Below, piece by piece: positions 16,201-21,715 of a DNA stretch of 34,068 nucleotides (positions are counted from its first letter, which is position 1; the number at the start of each line of letters is the position of its first letter). The notes under the pieces were generated by a model, which saw only the letters and a list, made by a program, of their open reading frames with translations, did no database searches and was not told the DNA's origin. This DNA comes from Dietzia natronolimnaea. GTDB lineage: Bacteria; Actinomycetota; Actinomycetes; Mycobacteriales; Mycobacteriaceae. The position numbers and the translations under genes are program-made. The stretch spans positions 1 to 34,068 of the forward strand of contig NZ_NTGA01000035.1 of the NCBI RefSeq assembly GCF_002289575.1. The letters are read 5' to 3'.

Positions 16201-17203
16201 GTCCCGATGGGTCCGCCCGGCCTGACGGGTCTGCCTGGCCCGACGGGTCCGCGCCGGTGTCCCCCACGAGGGTGCGCACCGCGTCCCCGTACACCGCGAC
16301 GGCCCGCGCGAGTCGGTCGGCGTCGACCGCCGAGGCGAGGTAGTCCCACTGGGCGATGATGCTCCCACCCCAGCGGTAGGCCTGGTGGTCCAACACCACC
16401 TGGGGTGTCTGGCTGACCCCGCCGAGGAGCTCGCCGCACCAGTCGTCGTCGAAGCCCGACTCGTCCTGACCGCCGAGGGTGCTGGTGAACACGACCGGTA
16501 TCGAGAACCGCCGACCCTCCTGGGCACTACGCATGGCCAGAACGTCGATCCCCGAGACGCTCGACCGGTCGAGCGTCTCGAACAGCGACTCGGCCACCGA
16601 GTGAAGAGAGGCGTGAGGATCGGCAGAGGTGTGCAGTGCCACCGGGGAGAGCTCGGTGAACTCCCCGATCACGCCGGCCATCTCCGGCGGACGCCCGAAG
16701 GTCGTGAGCATGACGGAGAAGTCCGATCGGCCGGACATCTCGCGGAGCATGTGGGCATACGCGGTGAGCAGTAGTGCGGCCGGCGTTGTCCGCTTGCGGG
16801 CGCTCGAGCGGACGACCGCCTCGCTCAGTTCGGCCCCGAGGGTCCAGCGGTGCCGCGCGAAGCCCCCGACCGGCACCTGCTCGGCAGACCCCGCCCCACC
16901 GGGAGCCGCCCCACCGGGAGCAGCCCCACCGGGAGCAGCCCCGCCGGTGAGCTCGGGCGCCGCGGGTAGCCGTCCGGCCCGCTCCGCCCACCAACGGCGG
17001 TCCTCGTCCTGCCCGGGACCAGCCGGGACTCCCCCTGCCGCGCTACTGCGCACGTGGTCGGCGAAGGTGCGCTGCGGAGCAGGGCCCGGGTCCTGCCCGC
17101 GGTACACCACTCCCATCTCGGAGTGCAGGAGGCCGAAGCTGTCGGCGTCGCAGACCAGCACGTCGACGCTCCACCCCACGTGCACCGCGTCGGCGGTGAT
17201 CAC
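13286..17203 (-). CDS. 5'-truncated NRPS: (Cy)-PCP-Cy-PCP-TE, no adenylation domain
   Basis: 1305 residues read from a GTG at 17203. Residues 1-310 are the C-terminal part of a heterocyclization (Cy) domain: the DxxxxDxxS motif is intact (DVLVCDADS, 14-22), with PVVFTSTLG at 236-244 and SQTPQVVLDHQ at 264-274. PCP1 is at about 350-417 (Ser381 in LGGDSL). A second Cy runs about 438-860; its motif reads ALVFVDGWS (575-583), with Ala replacing the first Asp, and PVVFTSTLG recurs at 784-792. PCP2 is at about 895-970 (Ser934 in GGDSL). The thioesterase runs about 1015-1295, with Ser1087 (GGWSMGG), Asp1114 and His1272. Cy domains make thiazoline/oxazoline rings from Cys/Ser/Thr, so a yersiniabactin- or pyochelin-like siderophore is likely. 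The N-terminal part of Cy1 is missing; Cy-like reading (RWPL, spaced correctly from the motif) continues upstream to about 17230 and then stops. Confidence 0.87.
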   Translation of the reverse strand: MITADAVHVGWSVDVLVCDADSFGLLHSEMGVVYRGQDPGPAPQRTFADHVRSSAAGGVPAGPGQDEDRRWWAERAGRLPAAPELTGGAAPGGAAPGGAAPGGAGSAEQVPVGGFARHRWTLGAELSEAVVRSSARKRTTPAALLLTAYAHMLREMSGRSDFSVMLTTFGRPPEMAGVIGEFTELSPVALHTSADPHASLHSVAESLFETLDRSSVSGIDVLAMRSAQEGRRFSIPVVFTSTLGGQDESGFDDDWCGELLGGVSQTPQVVLDHQAYRWGGSIIAQWDYLASAVDADRLARAVAVYGDAVRTLVGDTGADPSGQADPSGRADPSGRADPSGRAPAPAATPLDLVRGAWADVLDLDPAEVSADADFLALGGDSLTAVRTVAGLRAVGVTVAVADVLNGVSPEEIAREATAAGWRIGDAEPTPLVRAEPGRPFPLTPLQQAYWVGAQGGWQLSNDAAHFVVDFFDPLCDPEKLRAAARRLIDHQPMLRAVVTEDGYQRVLDPDDPRLDADPVEIVDLTGNPDDEVARAIADTRSAWEVDGPDPEQWPTFRIRAHLLPGGGARVHVVAALVFVDGWSFYLFFDQLLTFHDEPNAHLRAPEVSFADHVATLEAGATRPAARRALENWRRRLPELPQAPRVPVRSVPDRVRRMERRAFRLDADTASAFTERCRSARVTPTAVFGAAYSRALGEWCEQERFLLTVLYFNRPPISGDIDRVLGAFSSTVLVDVAVPESSDPAVHAGGFGDAVGRSLDDSAIDGVDVARELSRHRGTRGLVSPVVFTSTLGFSDPTAQSVNRRIDPTDVWERVRTPQVLVDLQVASEHDQIVCNVDCPEVVIDPDDHQRLIDRVRSFIDDVLEGRALEPSDWPRPEGEDQDHSSPSGTTYSTGPRPLRLAGEATLAHVREAVTAQLGSTPGDSTDFFSAGGDSLGLVRVLVDLRRRTGLVVAPAEAVVDPTIERLAALVDERREADPAELARGPETPAHHAVPARVSTLDPDTHLVPMSGPGGGPVYLLHPSGGDILCYSDLVAELPDHRVLALPDPRYFDTPMPDDLSLVVGAYADLLEAAHRGEDHPLVIGGWSMGGTLAHDVAVELQGRGVRVGGVIMIDSTTPDRIRRIAGLAPGEVDAEVALRYLRSVQAFAGDGFPTEPSVGSAETSIRRGMAAAADPGARGDVLADQLRANGLAATDARRRLEVFTSHLAGLAEHQARSLEGTGVPVLLLRADETSPVNSGVGMGVDDAAGSEDLGWGAALGSGATILGVDAHHYSVLRSPAVERIGSAIREFLAAVRSADVAGAER
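16181..16252. repeat. 18-bp tandem repeat encoding (ADPSGR)4 in the NRPS
   Basis: Four 18-bp units such as GGGTCCGCCCGTCCCGAT lie between Cy1 and PCP1 and encode residues 318-341. The period is a multiple of three. Confidence 0.75.
16892..16945. repeat. 15-bp tandem repeat encoding (GGAAP)n in the NRPS
   Basis: Units of the type ACCGGGAGCAGCCCC encode the flexible GGAAPGGAAPGG stretch at residues 87-104, inside the first Cy domain between its two lobes. Confidence 0.75.
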
Positions 17204-17224
17204 GAGGTACGGGCAGACCAGCGG

Positions 17225-17255
17225 CCACCGTGACGCCGGGGCGCGCCGGGGTGTT
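17225..17255. other. Junction joining two 5'-truncated divergent genes
   Basis: On the minus strand, Cy-domain homology reads up to Trp (17225-17227) and possibly to 17233. On the plus strand, CPA1-antiporter homology begins between 17230 and 17255 (AGVFAAFVSGLAFN). Both coding sequences lack everything upstream. No transposase, integrase or clear repeat marks the point. Confidence 0.75.
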
Positions 17256-17730
17256 CGCCGCGTTCGTCTCGGGGCTGGCCTTCAACCTCACCAGTGCCGG
17301 GAACGAGAGGCGGGTGGAGGTGGAGATCGACGAGGCGATCAACCAGTTCGCGGTCCTACCGTTCTTCCTGGTCCTGGGGGCGATGCTGCCGTGGGCGGAG
17401 TGGGCGCGGTTGGGGTGGGGAGCGGCGCTGCTCACCGTCGCGGTGCTCGGCCTTCTGCGTCCGCCGGTGCTTCTCGCCCTCATGCGCCCGCTCGGACTGC
17501 GTGTTCGCGATGCCGCGTTCCTCGGGTGGTTCGGTCCGGTCGGTGTCGCGGCGGTGTTCTATGTGACCGAGGAGGCGTCCCGCGCGGGTCCGGACCCGCT
17601 GCTGCTGGGGGTGGGCACCCTCATCGTGGTGGCCAGCACCCTCGCCCACGGCGTCACCGCGGCGCCCGGTCGTGCGTTGTTCCGAGCCGCCGGTCGACGC
17701 GACGACCGGGCGGCCGATCACTCCCGCTGA
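17230..17730 (+). pseudogene. Na+/H+ antiporter (CPA1/NhaP family), N-terminally truncated remnant
   Basis: About 166 residues equivalent to the C-terminal part of a CPA1 transporter that is normally around 400-550 residues long. Visible membrane segments are VFAAFVSGLAFN, FAVLPFFLVLGAMLPW, ALLTVAVLGLLRPPVLLAL, FLGWFGPVGVAAVFYVTEE and LLLGVGTLIVVASTLAHGV. The WFGPxGVAA motif and the SxLAHGVTAAPG ending are family hallmarks. The N-terminal half, including the ion-binding core helices, is absent, so transport activity is not expected. A GTG at 17230 could start translation, but there is no credible ribosome site. It stops 14 bases before the convergent ldt stop. Confidence 0.8.
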
Positions 17731-17744
17731 GGGTGTTGCGCACT

Positions 17745-18974
17745 TCAGGCGGTGCCCGCGTCCGCGTTCCCGGCCTTCCAGGTCTCCCACGGGATGTTCC
17801 AGTCGCCCAGGCCGTCCCACCCCGGCAGCGTCGGACCGACCGTGCCGGAGACCTCGAAGATGTCGCCCCGCTTGGCGTTGTCGTAGAACCACTTCGCATC
17901 GGCCGTGGTGACGTTGAGGCACCCGTGGCTGACGTTCTGGCTGCCCTGGGCCCAGACGGACCACGGCGCGGCGTGGACGAAGATGCCGCTGTACGACATC
18001 CGCGTGGCGTACTGCACCGGCGTGCGGTACCCGTCCGGCGAGTCGACCGGGACGCCGTAGGTCGAGGAGTCCATCACCATGGAGGCCAGCTTCTCCCCGA
18101 TCACGTACGTGCCGTTGGGCGTCGGGGTGTCGGCCTTGCCCATCGAGGTGGGCATGGTCTTGATCACCTCGCCGTTGCGCTCGACCACGATCTGCTTGGT
18201 CGAGTCGTCGACCCGGGAGATGACCGCGTCACCGATCTGGAAGTCGCTGCGCACGTTCTCCTGGCCGTACATGCCGTCGCCCAGGTCCTTGCCGTAGATG
18301 TCCACGTCGACGTCGATCGTGGTTCCGGGCGCCCAGTACTCGGCCGGACGCCACCGGACCTCCTGGTTGGACACCCAGTAGAAGGCACCCTCCACCTCCG
18401 GCTCGGTCCGGATGTGGATGTTGTCCTGCGCGGCGCGACGGTCCGCGATCGGCTCGTCGAACATCACCGCCACGGGCTGGCCGATGCCCACCGTCGCACC
18501 CTGACCCGTCGTGAGATACGCGGCGGTGAGGATGCGGGGGGTGACGGTGCTGAACGTGACGGTGCTCCGGGTGACCAGACCGGCGTCGTCGGTCGCGGTG
18601 GACTCCAGCGTGTACTCGCGGGAGTACCCCAGGTCTTCGGTGGTCCGCCACTCGGTGAGATCCGGATTGAACTCTCCCTGGACCTGGACGCCCTCCGGGT
18701 TGCGCATGACCACCGAATCGAAGCGGCCGTCGCTGGCGGTGAGCACCACCGGCTCAGCGGGGTTGGCGTCGAGCGACCCGTCCTCCACGGAGACGTCGAT
18801 CACCGCGGACGGCTCCGCCGGGGCCTCGGCGACCTGACCGTCGTCCGCTCCCCCCGAACCGATGGTGCACCCCGTCAACACGAGGGAGCCCGCGAACACG
18901 GCGGCCAGAGCGAGCCGGGATCTCGACCGGGCGCGGGCCCGGCGTCTGGTCCGATCCGTGTGGCGCACGTTCAC
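17745..18974 (-). CDS. L,D-transpeptidase lipoprotein (LdtMt2-like)
   Basis: 409 residues. An Arg-rich N-region and hydrophobic core end in the lipobox LVLTGC (Cys36), so it is an exported lipoprotein. Two Ig-like domains follow (about 55-145 and 150-250), then the YkuD catalytic domain (about 255-380). The active site is HGCLN with Cys352 and His350, and His334 lies in SGIFVHAAPW. The C-terminal tail with WDGLGDWNIPWETW is typical of the LdtMt2 (Rv2518c) group. The enzyme forms 3-3 meso-diaminopimelate crosslinks in peptidoglycan, and this class is inhibited by carbapenems. The start is a GTG at 18974 with GGAAGGGG 8 bases upstream. It faces tRNA-Lys, as I recall for mycobacteria. Confidence 0.95.
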   Translation of the reverse strand: MNVRHTDRTRRRARARSRSRLALAAVFAGSLVLTGCTIGSGGADDGQVAEAPAEPSAVIDVSVEDGSLDANPAEPVVLTASDGRFDSVVMRNPEGVQVQGEFNPDLTEWRTTEDLGYSREYTLESTATDDAGLVTRSTVTFSTVTPRILTAAYLTTGQGATVGIGQPVAVMFDEPIADRRAAQDNIHIRTEPEVEGAFYWVSNQEVRWRPAEYWAPGTTIDVDVDIYGKDLGDGMYGQENVRSDFQIGDAVISRVDDSTKQIVVERNGEVIKTMPTSMGKADTPTPNGTYVIGEKLASMVMDSSTYGVPVDSPDGYRTPVQYATRMSYSGIFVHAAPWSVWAQGSQNVSHGCLNVTTADAKWFYDNAKRGDIFEVSGTVGPTLPGWDGLGDWNIPWETWKAGNADAGTA

Positions 18975-19177
18975 TAATGGCCCCTTCCGAGCGTCATGTC
19001 CCTGCAGACCATGAACCGAGCCAGAGGGATGTCTTCACAAGTATGCATGCGTCCGCCACTACATTTCATATCGAATTGATAAAGGATGACCCCCTCCCGG
19101 CCCGTCTACCCCCGTCCTGACCAGGCGATTTCGTGTTGACGGCGGGGTCCTGTTACTGTTTCTCTCGCACCACGCGG
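18975..19177. promoter_or_regulatory. Divergent ldt / tRNA-Lys upstream region
   Basis: This short AT-richer island includes TATC-GAATT-GATA, an inverted repeat at 19069-19081. It contains the ldt upstream region on the minus strand and the tRNA-Lys upstream region on the plus strand, where TACTGT (19154-19159) could be a -10, 18 bases ahead of the tRNA. I cannot assign ldt promoter elements with confidence. Confidence 0.35.
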
Positions 19178-19253
<76 letters not shown>

Positions 19254-19292
19254 CAGACAAAGCCCCGGGTCCACGATCCGGGGCTTTGTCTG
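19254..19292 (+). terminator. Perfect 15-bp inverted repeat, terminator of tRNA-Lys
   Basis: CAGACAAAGCCCCGG (19254-19268) and CCGGGGCTTTGTCTG (19278-19292) pair without mismatch around a 9-base loop. It begins on the base after the tRNA CCA. The A/T-rich outer stem makes it usable from either direction. Confidence 0.85.
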
Positions 19293-19328
19293 TCGGGTCG
19301 GCAGCACGGCCGGGACCCCTCGATTCAA

Positions 19329-19385
19329 CGAGAAGAGCGTTCCGCTCACGTTTCCCGAGTGGGAATGTGCGAAACGCTCTTCTCG
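19329..19385. terminator. Long perfect-arm stem-loop between convergent units
   Basis: CGAGAAGAGCGTT (19329-19341) pairs perfectly with AACGCTCTTCTCG (19373-19385). The 31-base loop itself folds through TTCCC...GGGAA. It lies 25 bases downstream of the DUF3618 stop on the minus strand and 36 bases after the tRNA-Lys terminator, so it most likely terminates the DUF3618 transcript. Confidence 0.65.
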
Positions 19386-19410
19386 AAGCACTGTGGCGAG
19401 CGGCGGCCGC

Positions 19411-19686
19411 TCAGATGGCCCGGCGCGCCTCGAGATACGCCTCGATGCGACGACGCTCCTTGCGCTTGTTGGCGATCGACACGGAGATGCCGCCGAGGAT
19501 CAGCGCCGCCACTCCGCCGAGCACGGCGAGAACCCGGGGATCGGTGAGAGCGGCGACGGCCCTCTCCTTACCCTCTTCGGCGAGGTTCTTGGGATTGACC
19601 CGGTCGACGATCTCGTCCAACGTCGTCGCGAGATCGTCACGCGCCTTGGCGATGTCGCCTTCGATGCTGTCGTAACTCCTGGACAC
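19411..19686 (-). CDS. DUF3618 single-pass membrane protein (Rv2520c-type)
   Basis: A 91-residue protein. The N-terminal helix SIEGDIAKARDDLATTLDEIVDRVNPKNL is the DUF3618 signature (residues about 7-35). One membrane segment follows (RVLAVLGGVAALILGGISVSIA, about 51-72), then a very basic tail KRKERRRIEAYLEARR. The GTG start at 19686 has GGAGG about 7 bases upstream. The function of the family is unknown; it is common in actinobacteria, and the position beside bcp matches Rv2520c/Rv2521 as I recall. Two terminator-like hairpins separate it from the convergent tRNA-Lys. Confidence 0.9.
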   Translation of the reverse strand: MSRSYDSIEGDIAKARDDLATTLDEIVDRVNPKNLAEEGKERAVAALTDPRVLAVLGGVAALILGGISVSIANKRKERRRIEAYLEARRAI

Positions 19687-19790
19687 GAGACCTCCGTCAA
19701 TCGCTCGTCACGCGGCTGCCCGCGGATTCTGGACCCCGCCCACGGTACTGCACCCGCCGATGATCCGCGCCCGCGCGCCGACGCATCGGA

Positions 19791-19796
19791 TAGGTT
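19791..19796 (+). promoter_or_regulatory. -10 element of bcp
   Basis: TAGGTT would place the transcription start near 19803. This excludes the upstream in-frame GTG at 19800 as the start codon and supports the GTG at 19836. No good -35 is visible. Confidence 0.5.
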
Positions 19797-19835
19797 GGAG
19801 TGATCACAGACCCCGACCCGACCCCAGGAGCACCG

Positions 19836-20336
19836 GTGACCACACCACGGCTCGAGGTGGGCCAGACCGCCCCCGACTTCACCCTCCCCGACGCCGACGG
19901 AAACCCCACGTCGCTGCAGGACCTGCTCACCGCGCACGGACGCGTGGTCGTGTACGTCTATCCGGCAGCCATGACGCCCGGTTGCACCACCGAGACCGTG
20001 GACTTCGAGGGAGCCCTCCAGGAACTGCGGGAGGCCGGTATCGGGGTGGTGGGGGTGTCACCCGACGCGCCGGAGAAGCTCCAGCGCTTCCGGGACAAGC
20101 ACGGCATCACATTCCCTCTACTGTCCGATCCGGACAAGACCATGCTCACCGAGTGGGGCGCGTTCGGCGAGAAGAAGAACTACGGCAAAACCGTGATGGG
20201 CGTGATCCGCTCGACGTTCGTCGTGGAGTCCGACGGAACACTCTCCCTGGCCCGGTACAACGTCCGGGCCAAGGGTCACGTGGCCATGCTCTCCAAGCTC
20301 CTCGGCGTGGACCTGCCCGAACCCGCGGAGGGCTGA
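19836..20336 (+). CDS. bcp: Peroxiredoxin, Bcp/PrxQ type
   Basis: A 166-residue thiol peroxidase that reduces hydroperoxides. The peroxidatic Cys50 sits in MTPGCTTE, with the upstream PDFTLPD strand and downstream GVSPD and FPLLSDPD segments typical of Bcp. The second cysteine usual in Bcp (five residues after the first, as in CTKQAC) is Val here, and there is no other cysteine, so this is a 1-Cys form that needs an external thiol. The GTG at 19836 has AGGAG 5 bases upstream. The gene lies 8 bases upstream of a TetR gene, so the two are probably co-transcribed. Confidence 0.93.
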   Translation: MTTPRLEVGQTAPDFTLPDADGNPTSLQDLLTAHGRVVVYVYPAAMTPGCTTETVDFEGALQELREAGIGVVGVSPDAPEKLQRFRDKHGITFPLLSDPDKTMLTEWGAFGEKKNYGKTVMGVIRSTFVVESDGTLSLARYNVRAKGHVAMLSKLLGVDLPEPAEG

Positions 20337-20344
20337 GTTCACCC

Positions 20345-21055
20345 ATGCCGGCCGAACCGCACGAGCGGACGCAGGACCAGACCCCGGACTCTGTTGACGA
20401 GGCCGTCCAGGATGAACCGAACATCCTGGTGCCCCGGCGCCGGCCCATCCAGGAGAGGAGCCGACGCAAGTTTCAGGCACTGCTGTCCTCTGCCCGCGAT
20501 GTGCTGGTCGAGGTGGGATTCGATTCGTTCACCTGCGAAGAGGTGGCCTCCCGCGCGGGAGTGCCGATCGGGACGCTGTACCAGTTCTTCGCCAACAAAT
20601 ACGTGCTGGTGTGCGAGCTGGACCGCCAAGACGCGCACAGCGTGATCGAGGAGGTCGAACGCTTCGCGCAGAAGATCCCCGCGCTGGACTGGCCGGAGCT
20701 GCTCAACGACTTCCTCGACCACCTGGCGGATCTGTGGCTGCGCGATCCCTCCCGGCGAGCGGTCTGGCTGGCCACGCAGGCCACCCCCGCCACTCGAGCC
20801 ACCGCTGCGGTCAACGAGCGCGAGCTGGCCAGGATGATCGCCAGCGTGCTCGCCCCGCTCATGCCGTCCACCGAACGGCAGCGCCGCGCCTTCATGGCAG
20901 ATGTGCTGGTCCACGTGTCCTATTCGATGCTCAACTTCTCCGTCAGCGCCGGTTCCGCCACGGGCGAGGACATCCACGACGCCACCGTCACCGAACTCAA
21001 GCGGATGCTCACCGCATACCTCTGGCTGGCGGAGAAGGAAGCCCAGGCCGACTGA
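20345..21055 (+). CDS. TetR/AcrR family transcriptional regulator
   Basis: 236 residues. After a polar 35-residue N-terminus the DNA-binding domain spans about 36-88 (RRKFQALLSSARDVLVEVGF, then helix-turn-helix EEVASRAGVPIGTLYQFFANK). The all-alpha C-terminal half would bind a ligand and dimerise; I do not recognise a ligand class. It is not a close match to mycobacterial FasR as I remember that protein. It starts at an ATG 8 bases after bcp and converges on acpS-fas. Its location beside fas makes it a candidate regulator of fatty acid synthesis, but it could equally act on bcp. The target is inference. Confidence 0.9.
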   Translation: MPAEPHERTQDQTPDSVDEAVQDEPNILVPRRRPIQERSRRKFQALLSSARDVLVEVGFDSFTCEEVASRAGVPIGTLYQFFANKYVLVCELDRQDAHSVIEEVERFAQKIPALDWPELLNDFLDHLADLWLRDPSRRAVWLATQATPATRATAAVNERELARMIASVLAPLMPSTERQRRAFMADVLVHVSYSMLNFSVSAGSATGEDIHDATVTELKRMLTAYLWLAEKEAQAD

Positions 21056-21114
21056 CTCCATCGGCACTCGCGGCGCTTCGCCCCTCGGACTCGCCTCCGC
21101 CCCCGGAGGTACGC

Positions 21115-21199
21115 GGGCGCATCGCAATCCGAGGCGCGCATCGCGCACCCGGGGCGCATCGCAATCCGAGGCGCGCATCGCGCACCCAGGGCGCACGCA
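21115..21199. repeat. 37-bp tandem repeat (two copies plus partial)
   Basis: Units at 21115-21151 and 21152-21188 differ at one base, and a partial third unit follows. Each carries the small palindrome GCGCG-CAT-CGCGC. It fills the gap between the convergent TetR and acpS stops, so it may act in termination. Confidence 0.8.
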
Positions 21200-21202
21200 G
21201 TC

Positions 21203-21715
21203 CTATCCGGACCCCTGCCCCTCGAGCACCACGAACGCCACGGCCGCGTCGCCGTCATGGCTCAGCGAGACATGCCAGCGCGCGCCCTCCCCCACCGTCG
21301 CGGCGACCTGCCGGGCGACCTCGCCGCCGAGGCGTATCGCGGGCCGACCCCACGCATCGCAGACGGTCTCGATCTCGGACCAGACCAGCAGGTCCGGCGC
21401 GATCGGCGGGGGCGAGCCGTAGAGGGCCGAGGACCACGCCTTGACCACGGCCTCTTTGACCGCCCACCGCGCGGCGAGGTGGCGGGCCAGAGGGTCGGAC
21501 CGGTCCGATGACGACGAGGTGCGCGCATCCGGCCCGTCCGCGCGCGCCGTGGCGGCGCCGCGGCCGACCCCCCGGGCTTCGGCGCGCTCGCGGCACTGCC
21601 GTCGCTCTGTAGCTGAGAAGGCCGTGGCGAACCGCGTCCCCGGCTCGCCCAGGGACGCGGCGAAGGCGCCGAGCTCGACCGTGTCGACCCCGACGCCCCG
21701 CACCGCCGGGCTCAC
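21203..21715 (-). CDS. acpS: Holo-[acyl-carrier-protein] synthase
   Basis: A 170-residue phosphopantetheinyl transferase that attaches 4'-phosphopantetheine from CoA to the ACP domain of FAS-I. Mg/CoA-binding Asp11 is in GVGVDTVE, Glu88 is in WAVKEAVVKAW, and the C-terminal SLSHDGDAAVAFVVLE strand is typical. The usual length is about 120-140 residues; the extra length is an insertion at about 46-78 (Arg/Ala/Ser/Asp-rich, ending SSSSDRSDP) between the ER(R)xxC helix and the catalytic helix. The GTG start (21715) overlaps the fas stop (GTGA, 21712-21715), so its translation is coupled to fas, as in mycobacteria. It is followed by a tandem repeat. Confidence 0.94.
   Translation of the reverse strand: MSPAVRGVGVDTVELGAFAASLGEPGTRFATAFSATERRQCRERAEARGVGRGAATARADGPDARTSSSSDRSDPLARHLAARWAVKEAVVKAWSSALYGSPPPIAPDLLVWSEIETVCDAWGRPAIRLGGEVARQVAATVGEGARWHVSLSHDGDAAVAFVVLEGQGSG

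Noticed and set aside
13565-16225. 886-codon plus-strand open frame opposite the NRPS
   Set aside because: Shadow of the NRPS coding strand; the composition is not protein-like and no motifs are present.
13290-17300. IdeR/DmdR1 iron box for the siderophore operon
   Set aside because: No TTAGGTTAGGCTAACC-like palindrome is seen; the native promoter region appears to be missing with the 5' end of the NRPS.
7137-17744. Integrative element with att sites at tRNA-His
   Set aside because: No integrase or transposase is visible and I could find no direct repeat of the tRNA-His 3' end at the right border.
16629-18977. 782-codon plus-strand open frame running across the junction and opposite ldt
   Set aside because: It reads antisense through two real genes and out of frame with the antiporter remnant; no domain is visible.
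19136-19159. TTGACG ... TACTGT as a promoter for tRNA-Lys
   Set aside because: The spacer is only 12 bases, too short for a normal -35/-10 pair; only TACTGT is kept as a possible -10.
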